A DNA stretch of 64,000 nt from Lactuca virosa (lineage: Eukaryota; Streptophyta; Magnoliopsida; Asterales; Asteraceae). Every line of letters begins with the position of its first letter. The stretch's first letter is position 1. The notes under the pieces are model-generated. The model had not been told where the DNA came from. It saw only the letters and a list, made by a program, of their open reading frames with translations, and did no database searches. Below are positions 45,898-58,392 of the stretch, piece after piece. The stretch is from NCBI GenBank assembly GCA_928212115.1, contig CAKMRJ010001112.1:407790159-407854158 (forward strand), written 5' to 3'. A program made the translations under genes and the position numbers.

Positions 45898-47310
45898 ATA
45901 ACGTCCTAAATTTCAAAATAATTTTCATTTTTAATATAAAAGTAATCATTCCAATTTCAAACTCAAGATAGATAAGTAAACACTTGTTCAACTTTGACAA
46001 ACCATAATCAAAATCAGATTCATAAAGAAAGTAAATATCAAATGTGTAGATGTCGCTAGAATATATATGGAGATGCAATGTAATCAAGTTGTGCCTTCCC
46101 CTTGCTTCGAGAACAACCTGAAACATTTTAAAATTAAACTAGTAAGTGCAAAGCGTAATAAGCTCCCTAAAATACCATACACTCATGTGAATGCTATGAT
46201 TCCATCATAGTCGTAAAATAATTTTTGTTGTTGTAGTACCAATGAAGTCTTCCCTGTTATAGTCTCATCATAGTCTTCCATATAAGTGTTATAGTACCAC
46301 CATAGTCTTTATACCAGTGTTATGGTACCACCATAGTCTTTCATACCGATGCTATGGTATCACTATAGTTTATCATACATGTGTTATGGTACCACCATAG
46401 TCTATCATGCCAAATTCACAAAGACAGTCTAACATACATCGACACCTAGTGTCCTACATAGCATAATAATAAAACTCACCTAAATCAAAGAACTGAATCC
46501 TAACTACTCGAAGTCCCGAAGTATCAGATAGACGAACTACCCAAAACAATTAGAGGCTAAACCTAAGTTTATAGCTCAAAACCTCCAATTTAACCAAAAG
46601 TCAAACTAGTAAAAAATCAACGGTCAACGGTCAAAGTGAACTAGAACTCGCATCGTGAGCATCTCCTTGGCCACGTCACGACCACTAAACACCAAAATAA
46701 TCATGATTACTCATCGCGACTCGCATCATGAAACACACATGTACCGTGTCACTACGTACGTCTAAACAACTTAATCCATTATGCTCTTAATCCTTAATAT
46801 ACATAGCTTTAAAGCTCAGATCCAGTTCTTCCAGAGCTTTACATGGATAAAGTTTCCAACTCTATTCATTTAGCAAGTCCAATCTAGTTAGATCTAAAAC
46901 ATTAACTCTCTAAATGACCAAAGATTCATGCATGGCTGGAAATGAGTGTGAAACTCACAACTTTATAAGACCAAAAGGTCCATAAATCTATCAGAACATA
47001 GACAATGGTTATGGAGTTGATCAAACTCCAATAACCTTCCTCAAATGACCATACAAGGGCTTCCAATCATGGGTAATCAACTAAGAAGTAATAATGGTTT
47101 GGACTTTATACCTTTTCCAAGTTCCAGAAGGTGTAGGAAGTGTAATATCTAAGGTGGAAACAACTCTTCAACCAACAATCTCACAAAATTCTTCTTACAA
47201 AAGCACCTCAAAGCTCCAAATGCCAAGAACACATGTTAGATCACATACAAGGGTTAGCGTTTTCTCTTTAAATGAAGGAGGCTGCAAATGAGAGGGAACC
47301 CTAAAGTTAG
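45898..47310 (-). repeat. gypsy LTR fragment with self-complementary minisatellite
   Basis: Starts ATAACGTCCTAAATTTC, like 15389. It contains the GTGCAAAGCGTAATAAGCTCC phrase, the minisatellite at 46180-46415, a CCACGTCACGACC word, and a 5' UTR-like stretch (47090-47300). It ends where the next LTR begins at 47311. Confidence 0.6.
46180..46415. repeat. Self-complementary minisatellite, ~30-bp units
   Basis: At least four clear units carry the core TATGGTACCACCATAG (variants TATAGTACCACCATAG, TATGGTATCACTATAG), separated by TCTTTCATACCAGTG-like spacers. Each core can pair with itself. Confidence 0.82.
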
Positions 47311-50253
47311 TGTAACATCCTAAAAACTTAAGACGAGGCTCTTATATTAATAAATTAACTAAATGAAATATTATTTATATAGTTAAATCATTAAGGAATA
47401 ATCATATCATTAACTGATATGAAGTTTAAACAGTTACAAGTGGGGAAAAAATAACATTTTTATAGGTTAAAGGGCCAAAAGTATCAAGTTGACAAAATGA
47501 ATTAACCAAAAGGTTCACTCAATTAATGGAAGGGACTATAAAAATTATATAATGTATGGAGAAGTATGTGTTATGTCAAAACTTAAGTTAAAATCACAAA
47601 TATTGAGGTTTGGTTGGTTTTGGCCAAAACGGGCAAACTAGAGAGACCAAATGTGAAAAAAATAGAGAAATAAGAGGAACGTGCACTTCCCTCATCTCAT
47701 ATGAGTCGTTTTGGCATCAAGAAGGATATCTAATGGTGATTTTTGATTCTCAAGTTCTTGCAGGGTTGATTCAAGTGGAGAGTTGAATGCCCAAGCAAAA
47801 GGAAGAGGAATCAAATGCTTTCTAGGTATAATTTCTCCCCCTTTGACTCTAAAATTCGAAATCAAGTTTAGGAAGAACCCCAATGTCAAAATTAGTTTGA
47901 TGCCTTGATTAGGGATTTGGTTTCAAACATCCCTTGCGTAGTTTTGAGGTTCCCAATCTCAATCCAATCATCCCATTGATGGATTTGAGGATTTTGGTGA
48001 AAACCCACATGAACCCTAGAAAACCCAATTTGGGGATATTGAAATTGATGATGTAGTTGGATTGGATTCTATGACATAGATTATATATTTAGCAACCAAT
48101 TCAGTTTGAATGTTCAAATTCATTCATGATGGTACAATAAAGTATAAACATGGATTTTAGTTGGATTTGGGAAAATGGTGATGAAAACAATGGAATCCTT
48201 TCTATGTGAGCATTTTATGAGTATATTATAGTCATAAACATGATTTGATACTAATAATATGATTTGAATGAAAAAACATAAATACTTGAATGATCGTTGG
48301 TTGGATTTATGGAATATTTGGCCATAAGGGCATTTTGGTACTGTGGTACGAAATTTGACAAACCTTTTTATTTTTAAGAGCTTGAAATGGGATTGGATTG
48401 TGTTACAACATGTTTTATGCACTTGACAACACCTAATTATTCATTCAATGATTTGGGAATAAGCCATATAGTTTGAAGAATGTTATAGAGCCATTTTAGC
48501 TCTTAACCCTTTCACTAGAATGTTTATTAGTATTTGGAGTGTAACGATGGAATTGAGGATTACATGGTTAATTTAAGCACTTAAAATGGAATTATTTGTA
48601 GTTTATGTAATTAGCAACATGCACATGAGTATTCATTGAATTGGTAACAAACTATGTGAGTTTTAGAATGTGCAATGGGAAACAAGACTAGTTAAACCTT
48701 CATTGAAGCTTACGGATCATCATATCCTTAAAGGTCTCAATGAACACTTAATGGATTAAGTGGGATGTGTTTGGATGATAACAAACTTCCTAATCATGTT
48801 TCAGAACCTAAACAAACGGTACAAAATGATTTGGAAAAGGGTCTTCAAGAACTATGCAAAGTACAATGTTATTTTGAGAAAAATCGAGTTATGTGTGTGC
48901 AGAGATGGAAACATGGCCCGTGGATTTTCCATGCCTTAATATCCATGGCCGTGGAAGTATTTATTAGTGATTAACTTGTTTTCTTCATAGCTTTTGCATA
49001 CGGACTCGTATTGATGCAAAGTTTTCACATATGTTTATATTTTTACATGAGGAATGGTTTGAAACAATAAAATTTAGTAATGTAACCTTTAAGGGGTATT
49101 TTGGTAATTTTAATAACTTGTGTCTATATTATATATGTAGTATTTGAAGAGTTTTGCTCTAAGGAAATAAGCTAGAAGAGGAGTACTAACCTTGTGATTA
49201 AGGTGAGTACGTGTTGGTATTTTCTCACTTTGGGTAAACGGAAAAATGATTTTATGATAATGAAATACCAATGCTTTGATATATGAGACCTTTTTAAATG
49301 AAAGTGTTACTTTTGAAATAATGTATTGAAAGTAAGAAGTTTTGAAAGCAAGGAATGTTTTGAAAGAAGGGATGCTTCGATAACGTGTTTGAAATGTTTT
49401 GAAATATAAATTCTTTACTTTAAAATGAGTATTTTGATACTAATGTATGAAATGTGTAAAGCATGGAAAGAAATAATAGTAACGTATGAAATTTGTAAAG
49501 CATCGAAAGAAATGATACTAATGCATAGAATGCGTAAAGCATGGAAAGTAATTAAAAGAATATATTGATCGATCCATGATGTCCCTGTAACGAGATATAG
49601 AGGAATATATCATGGTGGCGCTTCCCCTTTGCGAGATAGATTTCCTAATAGAAAAGATGCCTTGGTGGACTTTTGTTCTTTCTGCCTTGGTATAGACTTG
49701 GGGGTATTTGTAGACCCTAAGTATAAAAAACGGCAACAGTTCAACACCGGAATTAGCCCTTAATGAAATAATGAATGAAATGTGAAAAGAAATGTCTTTT
49801 AAATTATTTTATGACTAATGAAATGTTTTGATATGGAACGGAATATGGAAAATGTCTATTTGAAATATGTTTTTGCAAAGATGAAATATTTTTTATGAAA
49901 ATGTGATAAATTTTTTGGGTCACAAACCCATGTAGTTCACGAGACATTATTTTCTTACGTATCTATTTTATGCCAAGTATTCCAGGTTATATGCACGGAT
50001 ATAGTGTTAACTGATAGAAGCTAGATGATGTGTTATGATAGATGGAGTGAAACTAGTTGAGTTCCTTAATGATGGTATCGATGTAATTCATATTTGCTTG
50101 TTATGGTTGTATTGATGTTTAATGGTAATAGCCAATGTTTCAAATGTAAAAAAAAAAAATTGTGGGACCGAGTTTTTGTTAAATGTCGGTTAATTCATGA
50201 AAATATTTTATAACCATAGCTTTGAAAAAGTTTGAAAATTTTAAGGTGTTACA
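47311..50253 (+). repeat. gypsy LTR followed by a degenerate PBS
   Basis: Starts TGTAACATCC and ends GGTGTTACA, with TGTAACA/TGTTACA as perfect inverted termini. GTGTTGTATCAGAACC follows at once, resembling TTGGTATCAGAGCC with small changes. That places the LTR on the plus strand at the 5' end of an element whose interior is lost after about 170 bp. About 2.9 kb is long but possible. No ORF within it is credible. A second copy was not found. Confidence 0.65.
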
Positions 50254-50440
50254 GTGTTGTATCAGAACCTTAGTTTAAGCAAATTAGGATTGGATCATTC
50301 CACTCCTTGCTTAGACTTTGGTTATGGAAAGTTTGAATGAGTCATAGGATTGTTATGACTTAAGTTAGTTAGAACTTTGTGCTACAAGTAATAGTAAGGA
50401 ATTGTCATGCTAGATGTTTATGAACTGCTACATAAGTTAG

Positions 50441-50610
50441 ATGGACTTGTAGAACGCTATATCGAGTACTTCTAAAGTGAGTATTGGACCGTCTAATCCA
50501 ATGGATCAAAATCTCCTAAGTGGTGAAATCAAGGTCGACAAAAATTTTGATGCATTTTTTTTCACCAAAAGTTGTCTAAGAAAACTAAAGTGTTTTTTAT
50601 ATAATTTTGA

Positions 50611-50656
<46 letters not shown>

Positions 50657-50845
50657 TGCATAAACTAGTTATGGACCTCTTGTAGAATGCTATATCGAGT
50701 ACTTCTAAAGTGAGTAATGGACAGTCTAATCCAATGGATCAAAACCTCCTAAGTGGTGAAGTCAAGGTCGACAAAAGTTTTAATGTATATTTTGTCACCA
50801 AAAGTTGTCTTAGAAAAATAAAGTGTTTTTTATATAATTTTGAGA

Positions 50846-50889
<44 letters not shown>

Positions 50890-50907
50890 TGTGTAAACTA
50901 GCTATGG
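50441..50907 (+). repeat. 233-bp tandem duplication with (TA)n tails
   Basis: Two consecutive units, 50441-50673 and 50674-50907, each run from ATGGACYTCTTGTAGAAYGC through a (TA)n tract (50616-50651 and 50847-50884) to GATGTGYRTAAACTAG. About ten substitutions separate them. The related sequence at 42715 has a single, TA-poor version. Confidence 0.85.
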
Positions 50908-53100
50908 ACCTCTTGCATTTGTGTTTGTGTTGATTTGTTAAAATAGATGTTATATTTATATATTCATACGGTATGTAATAATTAAATAGATAGTTTTCAT
51001 TTTGTTTATTTTGTAAGTAATAGATTAGTTTTAGAAATAGACTATTTTAATAAAAATATAAAAAGAATGATGGTGGTGGAAATTTTTAAGATCAAAAGTT
51101 ATAAACTTGATTTTATCAAAGGGCATTACTTGAATGCTACTGTGGATACAAGCGAAGAAATGATGAGAACGGCTATATTTGCCAGAGAATTGGGAGTTCT
51201 TATCATAATGCATGACTACCTAACAAGGGGTTCACTGCAAATACTAGCTTGGCTCATTATTGTCGAGATAATGGTCTACTTCTTCACATCCACCGCGCAA
51301 TGCATGTAGTTATTGATAGACAGAAGAATCATGTTATACACTTTTGTATACTAGCTAAAGTGTTACGTATTTTATAAACTTTATAAAATTAGTTTTATGA
51401 ATTTGCTACAAGGTGTTGAACCAACTAGGAGCATGAAGACATTACAAGATTTTTTGGTCCCTTTATTTCCCATAGAAATGGACTTGGCATTTTTGTGATG
51501 ACTTACAAAATGTCACTAGATTGTTAGTTTATGCACATATGTTATAAATGTTTGTGATGCTTGTTTTATGTTTATATGCATTATGCATGTTTGTAAAATT
51601 AGATTTTTAAAATGCTAGATAATATTTTAAACATAAAAATCATCACACATAGTTTTTTTTAATGAAATTTATCCTTTAACATAAGATGGCAAAATGGATT
51701 TAAAAATAAGATGAGTTTTATGGTTTGAAACTGGCTAACGGAAAATTTCAGGATGAAAATTATATAAGTTTAAAGTTGAGATTTTAGAGACTTATCAAAC
51801 TCTAAACCTTATTTTATAGAAGGGAGTTTTATTAAAATTTACAATTCGATTGCGTCGATTATATAAAATTTGGATTTTATAAAAGAACATTGTTAAAATG
51901 TGATTTTTAAATAAAAGTACACCATGGCTTAGTGGATGCATGTAGTAAACATGATATAACATGTTTTTTAAAGTAGGATTATGAAACATGAAAGACCCCT
52001 TATTAAACTCAAGTCTATGCAATCCTATTTGAATAGAACTTGTTTATCTCTTGTATAACCTAGTGAGATAAATGATATCTAACTGCTAGTGTTATCTTTT
52101 GATGACCGGGTGTATTCGTAAATTCTATAACCTAGTTATAGGTCGATTATATAAAGTTTTTCAAACTAGATGATTTGATCAGAAATTTGTTGCGATAAAG
52201 GATACGCAATAGAGATATGAGCCATAGATGGAATCAAACATATCTATTAAACTTTGTTATTAGCGATCACATAATTCTAGTAATTATATATTAGAATATT
52301 ATTGACACTCGATATCTACCTTGTTGAATTAAATGAATGAGATAAAGGATACATAACCATTTTTTTTGCAACTTGGATCCTAGATATTGGTAATTAATGT
52401 TTTTTGAAACTTAAGGGTATTATTTATTTAATATTTAAATATTGAAAATACTAAATGAATTCTATTAAAATTTTATAGATGAAAACAAAATCAAATCTCA
52501 TAACCATGCTCCATATTTCACTTGCTAATCTACATGAAACAATAGCATTCTTAAAGGCCCTATTCCGAAACAATGTGCTTTGAGCAGAAGACCTGAACAT
52601 GATACTTGGTGGAGGCATCACTGTGATGATATAGATGTTTCTAACATCATACTAGGAACAGTTATTTATGACTTCTAGGAAGTCTTGGATAACTTATATA
52701 TCATATGTTCCCATAGGTTAAGCAGATATTCCAACAATACAATGATATTTGGTTTGAGTCAGTTCAGACAATGGAAGAATGCAAGACTGAAAAGACTCAA
52801 CACGTTTGATCTAAGAGGCCCATAGTTTAAGGAAACGATACCTACAAACCCAAAAAATCCAGGCATACCTATAGAGATGGATTGTATTTCTACTATAAAG
52901 AAACCAGACACTATAAGACGATCTGTTCCTCTTATTTGACAAATATTTTTCAGACCAATAATTCATGTATCTACTAGGAGGAACTTATACTTTCATTTAA
53001 CAATCGAGTACTTGATACTTAATGTTAATCTAATATTAGTAAATGTTTACAGATATTCAAGAAGAGTAAGCAGTTGAGCACAAACTAGTTGGAACTTCAC
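50908..53100 (+). pseudogene. Angela-like copia element 2: leader, gag and protease remnants
   Basis: Co-linear with 42700-44830 (for example GCTAGTGTTATCTTTTGATG and CTGAACATGATACTTGG blocks). At about 52880-52925 a zinc knuckle remnant has H and the last Cys in place but the first two Cys shifted or changed. At 53000-53030 VLDT survives, followed by stops. Its 5' LTR is missing; the 3' part is at 54110-57405. Confidence 0.55.
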
Positions 53101-54109
53101 TCTCAGAGTTTAGTTTATTATTTATGCTTAGAACATAAAGTAAATGTAAAAAATGTTTGTTTTGGAACAATGTGTGTTTTAAACTTAGTTGTTCTAAATA
53201 TATGTGTCTCAGTTAATTTATAAAATAATTGAATATTCATTTTTCATAACGATGACCTCTATGCTCTGTAATAATTAAAATTTTGTTTTTGAAAACTATA
53301 TCTCTTTGTAGAATTATAAAGTAAATATCATTGTTTTTTAAATAAATAATTTCCATATGCAAAAAACTTGACTTAAACTTGATTTGAATCAAACTTATCT
53401 AAGACATTCTTGTCTTCAGTATATAAATGAAATACACATATTTTCAACTTCAAGAAATGGATTCTTAAACGCAAATAATATAGTTTATTTGACATATATG
53501 AATCCTAATTATATATAAAAGATTCCTAATGACATTTCCACTAAACAATAAATAAATTAATTATTAAGGAACTATATGTTGTGATGTATGACTTCCTTTC
53601 TAATAAATGTCTAGATTTAGTACAAGGTACCTAATCAACTTTATTAAAATCTAATGTCATTGTAATTATATTTTACATGTTAAAAGATAACTATGAAACC
53701 TTTTTTTGAAGTCTTAAAATTTAAAGTTGAGATACAAATCATTAGGACTATCTTAAGTCTTAGTGATAATAATAGATGAATTAAACCTTACTATATATGA
53801 TTTACTTTCTAATCAGTAGAAATTATCGTCCTTTATACTTTTGGGATTATAACTTAATCACTGTCACTTGTATTTTCAAATACAAAAACCGACTATTGAG
53901 TAGATAAAATACTTTATAAGATTTAATATGGAAAGGCTGCATCCTTATCTTACTCAATGTTTTGAGGATTTGAAGACTATGTTAAACTAAAGCTTCTAAA
54001 CCTCAAATCTACTAATTACATATTTGTAGAATATTCTAAAAGGTTGCTTAGATTATTATTAAAACCCCACCGAGAATAAGTGTTCATATTCCTCTGAAAG
54101 CTGAGTTGT
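53101..54109. other. Decayed copia interior, nothing translatable
   Basis: AT-rich sequence between protease and RT remnants of element 2. By position it should correspond to pre-integrase and integrase, but no motif could be read. Confidence 0.4.
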
Positions 54110-55800
54110 CAGAAATTTTTTTTAATGATGAAGCAAGTAGGAGGCACATGGAACTTGAAGTAGCTCAAGAACCATATCATGATGTTGTTAAGGTTGGCAC
54201 TAGTTTCAACAAGGAATTATTGAACATGAATAATAGATATTCATAAACACAAAATGTTAGCATATATTGTAGGAATCGTCTATAACATGAGAAATATATT
54301 GATGAGTTCTTCTTGATGGTTTCTCGCGAATCCATCAACTACCAAAATGATATATTAGACTTTGAACTTGATTAATGACTTAGAGTCATGACACTGAGAT
54401 ATAATCCATGTCTAATTATCAAGTATTTCTTTTAGAAGGTAATTCTTTTAGAAAGAAAGCAAACATGAAGATCTATACAAATTTAGTAAAACTTGTTATA
54501 AAAGGTTTTTCTCGTAATCATGTCAATGACTATGATTAAACCTTTCCTCAAGTAGATATGATTAGATCAACACGAATATTATTTACCATAACTACATATT
54601 ATGATTATAATATATGGCAAATAGATTTCAAGAAAACTTCTCTTCTTAATAGACGTATACTTGAAGATGTCTATATAGCTTAGCCTGGAGGTTTTTTTAA
54701 CCGAAGTTATCGTAAGGTTGGAATTGTCATTTTAATTTGAAAATACAAGGTAATATTTTATCAAAACTAGTGGGAGAATAGTGATAATCCTAATCTTATA
54801 TGAACGAGACATACTTAATCATTAGCAACTACATTCCAACTATGCAAGGTTGTATCACCTTGACTAGAAAAATGTTCCTAAGATGAAGACTTAGGAACGA
54901 CAATATACATTATTGAAATGTAAAAATCTACAGAGATAAATAAATATGAATGTTAAAGTTTTAAAATCTTTATTCATATGTTAATAATATATTGAAATAG
55001 ATCAAGATACAAGATTCATTTAGAGGACTCTTAGGATTGCCACATGGCATAATTTTGAGCATGCTCAAAAGGACCTAACACATAGTTTTGAGCTAGATGA
55101 AATGTTTTATATTCTATTTTCTTGGAAAAATAAATTCATCATTTATGCCAAATTATATACAAGACAAGGTATATGATTATGTTGTGAACATATCATAAGA
55201 TATCAACTGAATACATGGGTAAGTCATTGTATGACTATAAGGACATTCTAAGATTACTTAGGAAGAACTAACATAATATATATGATAAAATCCGTTTAGA
55301 AGAAGATCTTTAAGTAAAGAGATACACAACATGATGATTTCAAAATAGATTGATATAATTATGAATTTAATTGGATTATGACTTCATTATGGAATGAGAA
55401 GTAAGTTTTGTTAGAATGGGGTCTAAGAAAAACCCATTAGTATAGTCTACTCCAAAATTAGAATACACTTCTACTTTATAAGTTATAATCAAATATGATT
55501 TGATAAATGAGATTATTGAAAAACTAGGTTGAGTCCTTCCATTTAGGGATAACCTAGAAATATTTTGTGACTTCAAGAGCATACTTAATCAAGCTAAGAC
55601 ACTGTAAAACACATCAAAACATCAATCATATTCTGCATGATATTTAACTATACTTAGAATAAAGTTAAATATGGAGATGGTCGTATTTTCATAATTCACA
55701 CAAGTGAAATTTAGTCAGACCCATTAATAAATTCTTTTCTTTAAGCTAAGCATCAATGGTCATACTTAAGTTGTAAGACTTTGTTATTCGAGAAATGAGA
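54110..55800 (+). pseudogene. copia reverse transcriptase and RNase H remnants (element 2)
   Basis: 54460-54700: KIYTNLVKLVIKGFSRNHVN, a stop at the usual Glu, TFPQVDMIRSTRILFTITTY and IWQIDFKKTSLLNRRILEDV, which is the Angela/Tork RT pattern. 55450-55770: fragments TSTL, NLEIFCDFKSILNQAKTL and ILFFKLSINGHT, corresponding to the RNase H region CDN and PLTKPL. Numerous stops and frame changes. Between them (54750-55440) no motif is clear. Confidence 0.72.
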
Positions 55801-56346
55801 TTTGGATTTGGATTTTAGTATTTGCATATTGAACCATTATAACAACAACTATTGTATTGTTTTGATATATTAGAATATGATCATCACATTAATACTTGTT
55901 GTGTTCTATATTAACACGTTTAATCCATGGATAATCTTATTCTTCTAAAAAATCATAGTGTAGGGAGTGCTATACTTTGGTGTGGTCAAACGTTGATCCT
56001 TAATCGAGCAGTTATAAAAAACATTATCAGGTATGGTGTGAACTATGCAAGAGACTTATGTAGTCAATATGAGATTTGTTCATATTATGTATTGAGTGCA
56101 AGACCTCTAACATCCATTACCCAAAGTTGAACACGAAATGAGATTGATTGCGATCCAAGTCTCATGTTCAACAAGATGTCTGTAACAAAGGGATAATTGA
56201 TAAACTTACCTTATACATCAATTGTAGCTTTGAGATTTTTGGAATTGGATGTTGATGAATGGAATTCTTCGTCATGTGTTATTGGGGGAAGTTAAATGTT
56301 GCTATACATTCACCATTGTCTATATCAATCTATGATGAGTCTTGTG

Positions 56347-56357
56347 AAAGTGGGAGA
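56347..56357 (+). other. Polypurine tract of Angela-like element 2
   Basis: AAAGTGGGAGA lies directly before the 3' LTR. Confidence 0.75.
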
Positions 56358-56617
56358 TCAAAAGATTTCTATGCCCAAGAGTCATTATAGAATGATATTT
56401 GTTAATAAATATGATCCTACATGGTCACACCTTATAAAAAGTTACTACTAATTGATTATTTATTGGAGTAATTTTGACTATTAATAAATATCAACACTTG
56501 TATTTAATTGGAAAAGCATTATTTTATGAAAATTAATATTTTACCAACATATTGAGAATTACTATTCCTAGGAAATAATAATAATAAAATAGAACAAAAG
56601 TGGTTATATTCACAAGG

Positions 56618-56653
<36 letters not shown>

Positions 56654-57405
56654 ATATATTACCTTGTGAATATAACCACTTTTGTTGTGTATAAACTTTT
56701 TGGGCACTTAGAGTAACCATTTAGTTACATACTAACTACTATTTATGGGATTTTGTAAACAAAACTCTTTGGTCTTGACATTCCTTGCCAAGGCTATAAC
56801 TTATTCTAGTGAATAGGAGGTTGTGTGTTGTGTTGTTTACTTCTTCCATCGTGCTTGTAAAAAGTCACCACATTTTCATTTATTACTTGCCGACTTCATA
56901 AATAAGTGTATGTATAAATAGAGTGCCTTGATAGTAAGAATGGTTTGTTCTTATGCTCTCATTCTCTTAACAAAGGGATGCCAATTTTCGAGAATTTTAG
57001 CCTCTCTCTCTCCCTCTCATTCTTCTTGCAATTTTGGTGCTTGAATTCAGAGATTATATGTTGCTTCTCTTTAAGCTTTATTTGGTATAAAATTTAATGC
57101 GTAAGAACAACATTTATACAAGTGAAGACTAGCATGTTTTAGTAGCTGATTCTTGCTTTAGTGGATACATTATAGAGAGCTTCTCCATGGGAGCTTAATG
57201 CATCACTTCATCAACTTCCATCTCTCATGAGAATCAAAGTATTCAAAGTCTGTGGCACTTTAATTTCTATTGTTGATTTAATCTTACGTTGCTTGTAAAA
57301 TGATCATTGGTGAGTTTAAAAGAGGTTTACGTTTTTTCCTAATTTTAAGCTTTCGTTACTGTTTTTAGCGTTTTTTAGGAAAACAATTTTGAATAAATCC
57401 TAACA
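56358..57405 (+). repeat. 3' LTR of Angela-like copia element 2
   Basis: Follows the PPT; it starts TCAAAAGATTTC (TG changed to TC) and ends AAATCCTAACA. Homologous with 41528-42455. It has a TATA-like GTATAAATAGAG near 56924-56935 and a CT-rich leader. An extra palindrome sits at 56593-56686. Confidence 0.7.
56593..56686. repeat. 94-bp palindrome with 26-bp perfect arms
   Basis: AACAAAAGTGGTTATATTCA (continuing CAAGGT) at 56593-56618 is the exact complement of 56661-56686. The 42-nt interior is alternating TA. It is absent from the homologous LTR at 41528-42455. Confidence 0.92.
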
Positions 57406-58155
57406 AGGTCCCATCAGCAATAAAGAAGCTTCTTTGATGCGGCAAACTAGATGAGCAATACAATGATTCATGACGTATGAATCTCTATATACCAGATAGA
57501 ATTTACCATTCCAAGGAAGGAACGTGGAGTACTTGATCGGAGCAGAAGGAGGGCAGGGTTAAATTGTGATTAGGTACCAGAAAATAATATACAACTTAAT
57601 GATTAATGTCACATCAATTCTGTTATCAGGTAACCTATTAAATTCGAGCAAAACAGCGTATTGATAGGTTATAAGTGCATTTAATAGTCTATTGTGTAAA
57701 AAAAAATTAGTGACCAAATCGGACAAACTACAAAAGTTTATTACGCTACATTGACATTCTCCCCAAAATATAATATCCATTACTTTAATTTCTTGTACCA
57801 TTCATTTATGCTCGTATGCAAAAGAGGTAATGATCGCACTAAACAACCACCATCAAGATTGACTGAAAATAGCCATAAAAATCAACTGATGACAAAGACC
57901 TTTGACTATGCTCAACCACCAAAAGAATTGATTAAATAGCCATAAAAGCTAAATGATCCATTATTTTTTTTTCTAAATTTGGAAATTTAGAAAAATAAAA
58001 TATGAGTAAAATATAAAATTGGTCCATTTGCCTTGTTGTTTTTTGTGAATTTAGTCAAAAATATTTACAACTTGCATCAAACGTCCAAAAACGGACTTGT
58101 TTTTAGGATTGGTCCCTCTCAAATGTAGAACGACTATTTTTGTCCTTTAAATTTA
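57406..58155. other. Spacer between LTR and MULE
   Basis: No gene recognised. It contains a perfect 11-bp hairpin TTTCTAAATTT-GG-AAATTTAGAAA (57970-57993) and, at 58020-58140, phrases resembling TIRs of other Mutator-like elements (GGTCCATTTGCC, GGTCCCTCTC). TTAAATTTA at 58147-58155 is the left target duplication of the next element. Confidence 0.5.
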
Positions 58156-58357
58156 GACAAAACTGCAAAAATGGTCCATGTGGTTTGATTTTTTTAGGAA
58201 ATGCGTTCAAACCTAGAAAAATTAGATGAATGGTACTTTTAAGCAAGTTTGTTTATGGCCCATGTCCAAACTTAAAAAACTTTTTTACCCTTTATATTCA
58301 TTGTTGTTATTTATAGAATTTTTGTAATATTTAATAAATAGTAGAAAGAAGGGGGGC

Positions 58358-58392
<35 letters not shown>

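Noticed and set aside
46180..46415. Resemblance to a CRISPR array
   Set aside because: Units are degenerate, spacers are not unique, no cas genes exist, and the DNA is plant nuclear. It is a minisatellite in an LTR.
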